64,000 bases of DNA, taken from Methylophilus sp. 13. GTDB lineage: Bacteria; Pseudomonadota; Gammaproteobacteria; Burkholderiales; Methylophilaceae. The stretch lies in contig NZ_JADKYR010000001.1 in the NCBI RefSeq assembly GCF_015354335.1, forward strand, positions 1 to 64,000, read 5' to 3'. Below the pieces are notes generated by a model. That model made no database searches. It was given only the letters and a program-made list of their open reading frames with translations, and was not told the DNA's origin. Of the stretch, positions 44,245 to 51,811 are shown piece after piece; position 1 is the first letter of the stretch; each line of letters opens with the position of its first letter. The position numbers were made by a program, and so were the translations under genes.

Positions 44245-44631
44245 ATGGAAACTCTAACCTCTAAACAAATGGTGGCATTGGCAAAACAAGACATTCAAGA
44301 AGTTGATGTCAATAAAGCGAATGAAATGATCAAAGATTCTAAGACTTTGATAGTGGATGTTCGTGAACCAGGTGAGTTTGCTGAAGGGCACATTGCTGGT
44401 GCAGTTAATGTCCCTCGTGGCGTTCTGGAATTCAAACTGGATCCTGAGAATTCCAAGGAGCTTGAACATTTACAGAAGAAAGATTTGCCAATGCTTGTGT
44501 ATTGCAGATCCGGGTCACGTAGCGCTCTTGCAGTTCAGTCCATCCAAAAGCTAGGTTACAGCCTGGCCGTTTCCATGATTGGTGGAATGGAGCAATGGAA
44601 TAAAGACGGCTTGCCAGCGACCTGTAAATAA
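44245..44631 (+). CDS. Rhodanese-like sulfurtransferase
   Basis: 128 residues, single rhodanese domain with LIVDVREPGEFAEGHIAGAVNVPRG and the active-site loop VYCRSGSRSALA (catalytic Cys). No signal peptide, so cytoplasmic. It can move persulfide sulfur. In this operon the likely partners are the lipoyl carrier and the OsmC protein. Confidence 0.93.
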   Translation: METLTSKQMVALAKQDIQEVDVNKANEMIKDSKTLIVDVREPGEFAEGHIAGAVNVPRGVLEFKLDPENSKELEHLQKKDLPMLVYCRSGSRSALAVQSIQKLGYSLAVSMIGGMEQWNKDGLPATCK

Positions 44632-44662
44632 TAACTACATAAATAATAACAGGAGGGTTTGT

Positions 44663-45046
44663 ATGAGTTTAGCTAATGATTGTTTGTATCACATCGAGCA
44701 CGCATGGGTGAAAAAAATCGAGGGTGATGACGTGTTAATCGGTGTATCCGATTTTGCACAAGATACATTAGGTGACATTGTGGAGGTATACCCTCCAACA
44801 GTTGGTAGCACTATTTCTCTTGGTGTCCCATTTGGGTCACTGGAATCTCGAAAGACAGTTTCCGACCTTATTGCGCCTGTTAGTGGCGTGGTAATGGAGG
44901 TCAATAAAACACTCACTTCAGAGCCATTTTTGATCAACGATGATCCTCATGGCAAAGGCTGGATTGTTAAAGTCAAAATGTCTAATCCAGGCGAGCTTGA
45001 TCTTCTGATCGATGTTGACGGCTATAAGGCAGCCGTTGGAGTTTAA
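44663..45046 (+). CDS. GcvH-like lipoyl carrier protein
   Basis: 127 residues from ATG 44663 (AGGAGG upstream). It has the full GcvH pattern: HAWVKKIEGDDVLIGVSDFA, LGDIVEVYPPTVG and the lipoylation site GSLESRKTVSDLIAPVSG, with lipoyl-Lys64. No other glycine-cleavage gene is nearby; instead it sits with LipA, a dihydrolipoamide dehydrogenase and rhodanese. It is therefore more likely a dedicated redox or sulfur carrier (similar in idea to LbpA of the sHdr pathway) than part of glycine cleavage. Confidence 0.9.
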   Translation: MSLANDCLYHIEHAWVKKIEGDDVLIGVSDFAQDTLGDIVEVYPPTVGSTISLGVPFGSLESRKTVSDLIAPVSGVVMEVNKTLTSEPFLINDDPHGKGWIVKVKMSNPGELDLLIDVDGYKAAVGV

Positions 45047-45053
45047 CTAATAC

Positions 45054-45089
45054 AAAGCCCATTATTTCCTACTGAATAATGGGCTTTTT
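45054..45089 (+). terminator. Terminator or attenuator between lipoyl carrier and lipA
   Basis: AAAGCCCATTATT and AATAATGGGCTTT form a perfect 13 bp stem with an eight-base loop, followed by TTT. It should reduce transcription into lipA, so carrier protein would be made in excess over LipA. Confidence 0.85.
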
Positions 45090-45104
45090 AAATGGTTGGA
45101 AATA

Positions 45105-46067
45105 ATGAGACCAATGACAGAAATCAGGGAGACTGGCGAATCCAAAACTGCTCGGATTCCAATTAAGATTGTTCCCGAACCCCGACTTAAGAAGCCGAAT
45201 TGGATAAAGATGCATCCAGTCCACGGGCCTAAGTTTATGGAGGTTAAAAATCTGCTCCGAGAGCAGAGTCTAGTGACTGTTTGCGAACAGGCATCATGCC
45301 CCAATATTGCTGAGTGTTTTAGCAAGGGTACTGCTACATTCATGATTCTGGGAGATCTTTGTACCCGGCGCTGCCCCTTTTGTGATGTCCCTCACGGAAG
45401 GCCAAAACCTCCAGATCAGCTAGAGCCATTACATCTTGCGGAAGCTATTCAAGCCCTGAAGCTGAAGTATGTTGTTATTACTAGCGTGGATAGAGACGAT
45501 CTACTAGATGGCGGGTCGCAGCACTTTATGGAGTGCGTGAAATCTGTAAGGCAGTTAAACCCACAAATAACCATTGAGTTACTGGTCCCGGATTTCAGAG
45601 GTCGGTTAGGAGTGGCTATAGAGAATTTGAGTCAACATCCTCCTGAAGTGCTTAACCACAATCTTGAAACGGTACCTCGCTTATACAAGCAAGTTAGGCC
45701 TGGGGCAGACTATCTTCACTCGCTAAGTTTGCTGGAAAGTTACAAGGCAGACAATCCGCAAGTATTAACCAAGTCTGGATTAATGGTTGGTTTAGGGGAG
45801 ACCGAAAGAGAGGTCCTGGATGTGATGAAGGACCTGAGAGACCATGAAGTCGACATGTTGACGATTGGGCAATATCTCCAACCCAGTGAGCACCATTTGC
45901 CAGTGAAAGAATATATAACTCCTGAAAAGTTTGAATTTTATACAGAGAAAGCCAAAGAGTTTGGTTTCTTGCATGCGGCTTGTGGGCCCATGGTTCGTTC
46001 GTCTTACCACGCTGATAAACAAGCCTCACCATTAATAGGTAATCAAAAGGCAACAGCGGATTTATAA
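45105..46067 (+). CDS. lipA: Lipoyl synthase
   Basis: 320 residues. The auxiliary cluster motif is [12 protein letters not shown] (C-x4-C-x5-C) and the radical-SAM motif is [10 protein letters not shown] (C-x3-C-x2-C), with [20 protein letters not shown] and [12 protein letters not shown] downstream. It inserts two sulfurs into octanoyl groups. A second housekeeping copy would be expected elsewhere; this one appears to serve the adjacent lipoyl carrier. ATG 45105 is used; a TTG lies three codons upstream. Confidence 0.92.
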   Translation: MRPMTEIRETGESKTARIPIKIVPEPRLKKPNWIKMHPVHGPKFMEVKNLLREQSLVTVCEQASCPNIAECFSKGTATFMILGDLCTRRCPFCDVPHGRPKPPDQLEPLHLAEAIQALKLKYVVITSVDRDDLLDGGSQHFMECVKSVRQLNPQITIELLVPDFRGRLGVAIENLSQHPPEVLNHNLETVPRLYKQVRPGADYLHSLSLLESYKADNPQVLTKSGLMVGLGETEREVLDVMKDLRDHEVDMLTIGQYLQPSEHHLPVKEYITPEKFEFYTEKAKEFGFLHAACGPMVRSSYHADKQASPLIGNQKATADL

Positions 46068-46090
46068 ACAAAATGATCAGAGGAAAATAA

Positions 46091-47545
46091 ATGCATAAAG
46101 TAGAAACAAATCACACACCGGATGCAATCCAAGCAGATGTATTGGTTCTTGGCGCTGGACCGGGTGGCTATACGGCAGCTTTTCGTGCGGCAGACTTAGG
46201 ACTCCGAGTTGTGTTAGTTGATAAAGGGGATGCTCTGGGCGGCACGTGTTTGAATGTTGGTTGCATTCCGTCCAAGGCATTACTTCATGCTGCGAAGGTA
46301 CTGACAGAAGCAGAAGAAATGAGTGCACACGGAATCAAGTTTACGAAGCCAACTATTGATCTGGATGCTCTCAGGAATTGGAAGTCTAACAATGTTGTAG
46401 ATCAATTGACTGGAGGTTTAAATCAATTGGCCAAGCAACGTTCAGTTCAGGTCATTCAAGGTAAAGGCACTTTCATCTCTTCTCATGAATTGAAAGTCCA
46501 AACCTCTGATTCAGCTACTCAAATCATCAAATTTACGAATGCGATTATTGCTGTAGGTTCTTCACCCGCAATTTTGCCGGGTGTTCCAAACGATCCTCGC
46601 ATTATGAATTCGACAAAGGCATTAGCATTAGAAGACATTCCAGAGCGGTTGCTTGTCGTGGGTGGTGGGATTATCGGTCTTGAGCTCGGCACAGTATACG
46701 ATGCACTTGGTTCACGTATCACCATCGCTGAACGCTCTCCTACTTTGATGAAGGGAAGTGACAAAGATGTCATTCGGCCACTACATCGTCGCATGTCCAA
46801 ACGTTTTGAAAAAATCATGGTGAATACCGTAGTAGATCACGTCACCCCTAAAGAGGATGGCATCCATGTTGGTTTCTCTGGCGACAATAATATTGAGGAT
46901 GAAGTCTTTGATAAAGTGCTTGTTGCCATTGGCCGTAAGCCAAATGGTCATTTAGTTGGAGCGGAACATGCCGGTGTCTATATCGATGAAAGAGGATTTA
47001 TACCGGTAGATAAAAGTATGCGTACCAATGTGCCTCACATCTTTGCTATCGGTGACGTCGTGGGCAATCCAATGCTTGCACATAAAGCCACCCATGAAGG
47101 CAAGATTGCTGCCGAGGTTATTGCAGGCTACACCACTGAGTTCACTGCATCTGTTATTCCATCAGTTGCATATACAGACCCCGAGATTGCTTGGGCAGGT
47201 ATCACTGAAAATGAAGCCAAAGAACGCGGTATCGGTGTTGAGGTTGCTTCTTTCCCTTGGGCTGCGAGTGGGCGGGCGATGTCTATCAATCGCACAGAAG
47301 GCATGACCAAACTGATCTTTGATAAATACACCAATCAGTTACTAGGTGCTGCAATTGTAGGTACCAATGCCGGTGAGCTCATTACCGAAGCAGTGTTGGC
47401 AATCGAATCTTCTATTAAAGCTTGGGAGATTGGCCAAACAATCCATCCGCATCCAACGCTGTCTGAAACCATTTGTTTCGCAGCGGAAATGAATTTGGGC
47501 ACGATTACTGACCTGTACGTTAAAAAGCAGAATAAGGCCGCCTAA
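46091..47545 (+). CDS. Dihydrolipoamide dehydrogenase (E3-like flavoprotein)
   Basis: 484 residues. FAD fold VLVLGAGPGGYTAAFRAADL, redox disulfide GGTCLNVGCIPSKALLHAAK, NAD fold LLVVGGGIIGLELGTVYDAL, and the C-terminal active-site HPHPTLSETI. It reoxidises or re-reduces lipoyl groups with NAD(H). It is not beside any 2-oxoacid dehydrogenase genes; the neighbouring lipoyl carrier is the natural substrate. AGAGGAAA precedes the ATG. Confidence 0.93.
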   Translation: MHKVETNHTPDAIQADVLVLGAGPGGYTAAFRAADLGLRVVLVDKGDALGGTCLNVGCIPSKALLHAAKVLTEAEEMSAHGIKFTKPTIDLDALRNWKSNNVVDQLTGGLNQLAKQRSVQVIQGKGTFISSHELKVQTSDSATQIIKFTNAIIAVGSSPAILPGVPNDPRIMNSTKALALEDIPERLLVVGGGIIGLELGTVYDALGSRITIAERSPTLMKGSDKDVIRPLHRRMSKRFEKIMVNTVVDHVTPKEDGIHVGFSGDNNIEDEVFDKVLVAIGRKPNGHLVGAEHAGVYIDERGFIPVDKSMRTNVPHIFAIGDVVGNPMLAHKATHEGKIAAEVIAGYTTEFTASVIPSVAYTDPEIAWAGITENEAKERGIGVEVASFPWAASGRAMSINRTEGMTKLIFDKYTNQLLGAAIVGTNAGELITEAVLAIESSIKAWEIGQTIHPHPTLSETICFAAEMNLGTITDLYVKKQNKAA

Positions 47546-47554
47546 CCACTTGAG

Positions 47555-47580
47555 ATGGCATTCGTCGTCGGATGCCATCC
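47555..47580 (+). repeat. Intergenic hairpin after the lipoamide dehydrogenase
   Basis: GATGGCATTCG pairs with CGGATGCCATC (one G-T pair) around a TCGT loop. No T-run follows, so a stabilising hairpin is more likely than a terminator. Confidence 0.65.
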
Positions 47581-47642
47581 AACTCTGAGTCGATGTCATT
47601 ATGAATAGTAAACCAGTTGTCTTAAGTTCTGGGGGAAGGGGT

Positions 47643-48275
47643 ATGGTAAATGAGCAATATCAAGCTTTTGATTGGGCATCCTCTGACACTATCCACTTGC
47701 CAGTCCCGGAAAACTATCAGGCGTATACCGTAGACCACATTCCATTTGGGGCAAATTCCAAACAGGCCTTCAAATTGGTTTCGTTGGAGACGCTTGGAGC
47801 ATTATTTTGGTTAACCTCCAGGCAACAGTTTTCAGAGAAACACACTATGCGCCATTACCAGCGCTTGAGACCATGCTTTGAAGAGTCTAGTGTTTATCCG
47901 ATACAGATGCTGACTTGGAACCAACGAGAGCAGGTTTTACGCAGATATAACCCTTTCAACCATACCCTTGAGGCGGTGACGCGATTAAGCCCCAAACCTC
48001 TGAGAAGCTTATATAGAGCGGTTGACATTCAGGAAGGTGAGTTAATTATGCTTGTAGCTGAGCCTGGTAAAACCTCTTCGTATATCAGTGGTGGAGAGAA
48101 TCAGGTTTGGAGAGACACCCACGTTATACAAGGTTACCTTTCATTAGCTGCAGAAATGCTGGGTTTGAACTTCACCTCAATAGCGATGACAGGGCAGACC
48201 CTTGTATACCAGCTTGATACTAATGGCAGATTGCATGGCGTAGGAATGAATGTTGTTGGATCTAAGCAATCGTAA
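47643..48275 (+). CDS. Nitroreductase-like protein (SagB/ThcOx type)
   Basis: 210 residues from ATG 47643, chosen because GGGGGA lies about seven bases upstream; an ATG at 47601 is also possible. The C-terminal half has SLYRAVDIQEGELIMLVAEP and NQVWRDTHVIQGYLSLAAEM followed by GLNFTSIAMTG, the pattern of flavin-dependent nitroreductase-like enzymes. The N-terminal half is not recognised. Function unknown; it is likely a redox protein of the lipoamide module. Confidence 0.6.
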   Translation: MVNEQYQAFDWASSDTIHLPVPENYQAYTVDHIPFGANSKQAFKLVSLETLGALFWLTSRQQFSEKHTMRHYQRLRPCFEESSVYPIQMLTWNQREQVLRRYNPFNHTLEAVTRLSPKPLRSLYRAVDIQEGELIMLVAEPGKTSSYISGGENQVWRDTHVIQGYLSLAAEMLGLNFTSIAMTGQTLVYQLDTNGRLHGVGMNVVGSKQS

Positions 48276-48291
48276 TACTTCAGTTGCATAA

Positions 48292-48312
48292 ATACCAACC
48301 GGATGGTATGTT
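48292..48312. promoter_or_regulatory. Second TetR-type operator, before the DsbA-like gene
   Basis: ATACCAACCGGATGGTATG matches 41988-42006 at all but two positions, and TTAA follows in both copies. It lies about 45 bases before the DsbA-like start, placing that gene under the same TetR protein as the SoxYZ-like gene. Confidence 0.78.
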
Positions 48313-48356
48313 AACGATGCAGGCTAATTATTCAATCTGATGAGAGGTAAACTTTA

Positions 48357-49046
48357 ATGACGACGCAACAAGTGATAACGATCGAGATTTGGTCTGATTT
48401 CATTTGTCCATGGTGTTGGATTGCCAAGCGGCGCCTTGAACAAGCACTTGAAAAGTTTGAGCACAAAAATGCAGTCGAGATCATTTATAGAGCGTTTAGG
48501 CTGTCTGTTAATGCTGCGCCAGAATCATTTACTAGCGCTGTGGCCCAAAAGTTTGGAAGTGAAGCTAGAGCAAACAAGCTTATGGGGATGGTGGCAGAGC
48601 AGGCGGCAGTTGAAGGTTTGGTTTATGACTTCGAAAGTATGCTTTTTGGGGATACGTTGCAAGCACATGCATTGGTGAAAGCAATCATTGATCCAAAACG
48701 TAAGGCCGCACTAGTTGAGCTGCTTTATGAGGAGTCAACATCAAATGGAAAGTCTATTTTTGATAAAGACTCTTTGAAGTCAATTGCAATCAAAGCTGGT
48801 ATTTCAACAGTGGTGATTGACGACGCCTGGCAAAACAAAAGGCTGGAAGCACTTGTATATCAAGATGAAGCAGCATCTTCAAGATATGGAAGTAGTGTTC
48901 CGCTGTTTGTGTTTGATGGACGAGTCGTTGTGTCTGGTGCTCATCCTGCAGAAACTATTCTGGAGTCGCTAAATTCATTAAAGATCTCTCAGCAGCTCTC
49001 CAGCCAGGAACGTGCACAAGTATGTGGCCTAAATGGCTGTGATTGA
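48357..49046 (+). CDS. DsbA-family oxidoreductase (FrnE-like)
   Basis: 229 residues, no signal peptide. The thioredoxin-fold active site is WSDFICPWCWIAKRRLEQAL (CPWC). The inserted helical domain and the cis-Pro region SSVPLFVFDGRVVVSGA follow. Cytoplasmic FrnE-type proteins act on disulfides or glutathione-linked substrates. Controlled separately from the upstream operon by the TetR-type operator. Confidence 0.9.
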   Translation: MTTQQVITIEIWSDFICPWCWIAKRRLEQALEKFEHKNAVEIIYRAFRLSVNAAPESFTSAVAQKFGSEARANKLMGMVAEQAAVEGLVYDFESMLFGDTLQAHALVKAIIDPKRKAALVELLYEESTSNGKSIFDKDSLKSIAIKAGISTVVIDDAWQNKRLEALVYQDEAASSRYGSSVPLFVFDGRVVVSGAHPAETILESLNSLKISQQLSSQERAQVCGLNGCD

Positions 49047-49138
49047 ATGATTGGGGCGCATTCCAATAGATATGGAAGTATCTATTGAAATAACCTCTGT
49101 TAACAGAGATTCCGATAAATGAAACAGGAGAAACAAAA

Positions 49139-49477
49139 ATGATGAACTGGGAAAATTATAGAACCGAACTAATGGGCCGTATTGGTGATTTGGGTAAGTT
49201 ATCTCCAGATACGGTTGGCGGATACATGATGGCTAGCAAAGCTGGCTCTAAAACAAATAATCTGGATGAGAAAATACGTCAATTGATCTCAATGGCCGTG
49301 GCCGTAACAACGCGCTGTGATGGTTGTATTACTGTTCACGCGGAAGCTGCCGTAAAAGCAGGTGCAACTGAGGCGGAAATCGCTGAGGCATTGGGAGTAG
49401 CAGTAGCGATGAACGCAGGTGCAGCATTGGTATACTCAGCGCGTGCTTTAGACGCTGTGAAAAGTGTAACCAAGTAA
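49139..49477 (+). CDS. AhpD-like carboxymuconolactone decarboxylase-family protein
   Basis: 112 residues. The CxxC-x3-H motif of AhpD-like proteins is RCDGCITVHAEAAVKAGATE. Such proteins use a disulfide that can be reduced through lipoamide and dihydrolipoamide dehydrogenase to drive peroxide reduction, which fits the neighbours. AGGAG precedes two adjacent ATG codons. Confidence 0.92.
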   Translation: MMNWENYRTELMGRIGDLGKLSPDTVGGYMMASKAGSKTNNLDEKIRQLISMAVAVTTRCDGCITVHAEAAVKAGATEAEIAEALGVAVAMNAGAALVYSARALDAVKSVTK

Positions 49478-49486
49478 GAGAGTGAT

Positions 49487-49511
49487 CACCAGGCACCAAT
49501 GGTGACTGGTG
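49487..49511 (+). terminator. Hairpin after the AhpD-like gene
   Basis: CACCAG-x-CACC pairs with GGTG-x-CTGGTG around AAT, with one mismatch. The T-content after it is modest. It probably ends the DsbA-AhpD transcript. Confidence 0.65.
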
Positions 49512-49553
49512 AATTATAATAATCTGAAAATCTAGTAGAAGCTAAAATTGGAT

Positions 49554-49982
49554 ATGGGAAATCAAAAAGTACAACGAATGATTGCAAGGATTGCCATGAT
49601 GGCAATGCTTTTGATCAGCCTCGTGCCTACTTTGAGTATCGCATTTCCAATGCATAACCAAACAAGTTTCATCCAACAAGTTTGCTCTTCTACTCAAGGC
49701 ACTAAAGTAATACAGGTGATTACTACCCAAGGTAAACAAATTTCCACTTTTATTAAATACAAGCCATCTGAAAAACCAATTTCACTAGATCATCACTTAA
49801 ACCATTGTCCGTTTTGCCATATCTCGGCCGATCAAGTGGTTGTGCCTTCACAAAATCCTTCATTTGTATTATTTCAACTTGCACAGACCAAGATTGCATT
49901 AAGTAGCTATAAAGCTCCTGTCGTATCAAACTTCAAACCTACAGCGCATACAACCCGCGCTCCCCCTCGATTCTTCAGCTAG
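49554..49982 (+). CDS. DUF2946 family protein (copper-associated)
   Basis: 142 residues. A basic N-terminus and hydrophobic segment (MIARIAMMAMLLISLVPTLS) act as signal or anchor, followed by DHHLNHCPFCHISAD, the H-x-HCPFC motif of DUF2946. Such genes commonly precede TonB-dependent copper receptors, as here. The start is uncertain (TTG 49548 and ATG 49578 also possible; no good ribosome-binding site). Confidence 0.78.
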   Translation: MGNQKVQRMIARIAMMAMLLISLVPTLSIAFPMHNQTSFIQQVCSSTQGTKVIQVITTQGKQISTFIKYKPSEKPISLDHHLNHCPFCHISADQVVVPSQNPSFVLFQLAQTKIALSSYKAPVVSNFKPTAHTTRAPPRFFS

Positions 49983-50198
49983 TTTTCAAGCAGTCGTTCT
50001 TCAGATAAGCGAGATCAGGTCACTCCTTCCATTGGCGTGTCATGCGTATCTGCAGGCGAAACCGCTTGTTAACTCAACCTTAAAGCACACATTTCGTGCT
50101 GACCGGATTATTTTTGGCTGAATATTTACTCCTAATTTACAGGAAATTATTCAGTTCATTTGATCCGCCTAAATGAAGCAAACAAGAGGATAGGTTAG

Positions 50199-50990
50199 AT
50201 GAAAAAATCATTAGTTTTGGTGGCATTTTTTACGATGTCACAGAGCGCGTTTGCGCATTTAAGTTACACCGGTAGAGCCTTTGGGACATTCTCGGGGCTT
50301 GAGAATGCTAGTGCGACTATCAGTAATCAGGCTGTTTCTGGCAATTATGCGTGGGCCGATGCGGCTGACGGTAATTTGGGTGACAGTCACAAATCAAAAG
50401 CTTTTAGTTTCAGCTTATTAAATGATGCATGGGTAACTTTCTCGGTGATAGCAAACCCATCCGCTACAGCTAGCTCCGTAGACGGATTGATCCCAGGGTT
50501 TTCTATTTACTCTGGTCTTGCGGCCTTAACTCCTTTTCCTGCACCTCAAACTAGCGCGGACTATGACACTTCTGCCGCATCGTTGGCATGGCGTAGTGAA
50601 TGGGCTCAGGCAAATATTGGGCCTGGTTCTGACTTCAGTGCAACTAATGGCTCTTGGAATGCCATAGGCAGTTGGAAGATTGGTGGAGATGGGGATCCTT
50701 CAGGTGTTGAAAGTGCATTAACGAGTTTTACATATCAAGGCTCAGTGTCCTCAACTACACACTCTGTCACAGGCACCTTTTTCCTATCAGCAGGAGACTA
50801 CAGCATCTTTGTAGGTGGTAATGACATTGCCAATAAATCCGATGTTTTGAACTCAGTCCGCAATTACGGACTTTCCGCCACGTTATCTGTTGCTGCAGTT
50901 CCAGAGCCAACTAGTTATGCATTGATGTTGGCAGGTCTTTCGTTCTTGGCTTGGCAGGTTAGGCGTTCCAGCAAGGCAACAGCACATTAA
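50199..50990 (+). CDS. PEP-CTERM sorting-domain protein
   Basis: 263 residues. Signal peptide MKKSLVLVAFFTMSQSAFA, a Ser/Gly/Asn-rich body, and a C-terminal AAVPEPTSYALMLAGLSFLA followed by basic VRRSSK: the PEP motif, membrane helix and basic tail read by the exosortase system. Likely secreted or surface-held. It starts a run leading to the copper receptor, so a role in copper capture is possible (inference). Confidence 0.88.
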   Translation: MKKSLVLVAFFTMSQSAFAHLSYTGRAFGTFSGLENASATISNQAVSGNYAWADAADGNLGDSHKSKAFSFSLLNDAWVTFSVIANPSATASSVDGLIPGFSIYSGLAALTPFPAPQTSADYDTSAASLAWRSEWAQANIGPGSDFSATNGSWNAIGSWKIGGDGDPSGVESALTSFTYQGSVSSTTHSVTGTFFLSAGDYSIFVGGNDIANKSDVLNSVRNYGLSATLSVAAVPEPTSYALMLAGLSFLAWQVRRSSKATAH

Positions 50991-51017
50991 ATCACTTACA
51001 AAATTTGGAGAATCGAT

Positions 51018-51767
51018 ATGAATACTATTAATAAATTATTGGCCACTACAGCCTTTTTAGCACTGAGCAATTCAGCCTTCGCCACGGTTGCAACTTACAA
51101 CATTACAACCACTTGGTTTGAGCCAGACACCCAGCCTAAAAACACATATTTTGTGGGTTCATTTAACTATGACAGTACTACAAAAACCATCACTAGCTTA
51201 GCAGGAAAGTTAAGTGAGGCTATGACTGGATCAGTCAATTACAACGCAAGTACAGGTATCAATGGTGCCGACAATATGACTTGGTTGAGTTTGAACTACC
51301 AATTGGTTTCTTGGTATGACGCCTCCTTGGGAGGTACTTTTGCAGCAACTTTCAAAAATAACAGTACAAATACCTTTTGGACAGGAGCCGGTGGAAATGG
51401 ATGGAGCCCAGCATCCGGAGTAGCCGCTGGCGGTATCTACTATGGCTTTCCATCAGCAGGTGCTAATCCAGGTAATGCCTACGCCTTAATTTTCGTTCCT
51501 GATAATCCATTAACGGTACTGACTCAGGCTCAGATCAACAAACTGGCTTATGCAGATTGCTCAGCAGGTGGAATCATGGGTGCTTCATGTATGACAGGTA
51601 CTTCAGCAAGTGGTTATGGTTCAGTTGGCACCATGAGTGGCTATCCACTTTCACAAGTTATCAGTATGACGACTGTTCCAGTACCTGAGCCAGAGACATA
51701 TGCAATGTTATTACTGGGTTTAGCTTTTATGGGTCTGTCTTCCAGACAAAAAACCCTCAGTAGATAA
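51018..51767 (+). CDS. PEP-CTERM sorting-domain protein
   Basis: 249 residues. Signal peptide ending NSAFATVATYN, a body rich in Gly, Asn, Thr and aromatic residues (beta-sheet-like), two Cys pairs (YADCSAGGIMGASCMTG), and C-terminal VPEPETYAMLLLGLAFMG plus a basic tail. A paralogue in type, not close in sequence, of the preceding protein. GGAG precedes the ATG. It lies 45 bases before the copper receptor start. Confidence 0.88.
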   Translation: MNTINKLLATTAFLALSNSAFATVATYNITTTWFEPDTQPKNTYFVGSFNYDSTTKTITSLAGKLSEAMTGSVNYNASTGINGADNMTWLSLNYQLVSWYDASLGGTFAATFKNNSTNTFWTGAGGNGWSPASGVAAGGIYYGFPSAGANPGNAYALIFVPDNPLTVLTQAQINKLAYADCSAGGIMGASCMTGTSASGYGSVGTMSGYPLSQVISMTTVPVPEPETYAMLLLGLAFMGLSSRQKTLSR

Positions 51768-51781
51768 ATTAAGGAGGAATG

Positions 51782-51803
51782 CCGCGCCTGAGCTCAGGCG
51801 CGG
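51782..51803 (+). repeat. Perfect GC-rich 22 bp palindrome before the copper receptor
   Basis: Two 11-base arms, CCGCGCCTGAG and CTCAGGCGCGG, abut with no spacer in otherwise AT-rich DNA. It follows an AAGGAGG and lies nine bases before the receptor ATG, so a folded mRNA would mask or present the start region. An RNA-level switch or protein operator is possible. Confidence 0.75.
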
Positions 51804-51811
51804 TGACACAT

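Noticed and set aside
44663..45046. GcvH as part of a glycine cleavage system
   Set aside because: No gcvT or gcvP is nearby; the neighbours are rhodanese, LipA, E3 and OsmC, which suggest another role.
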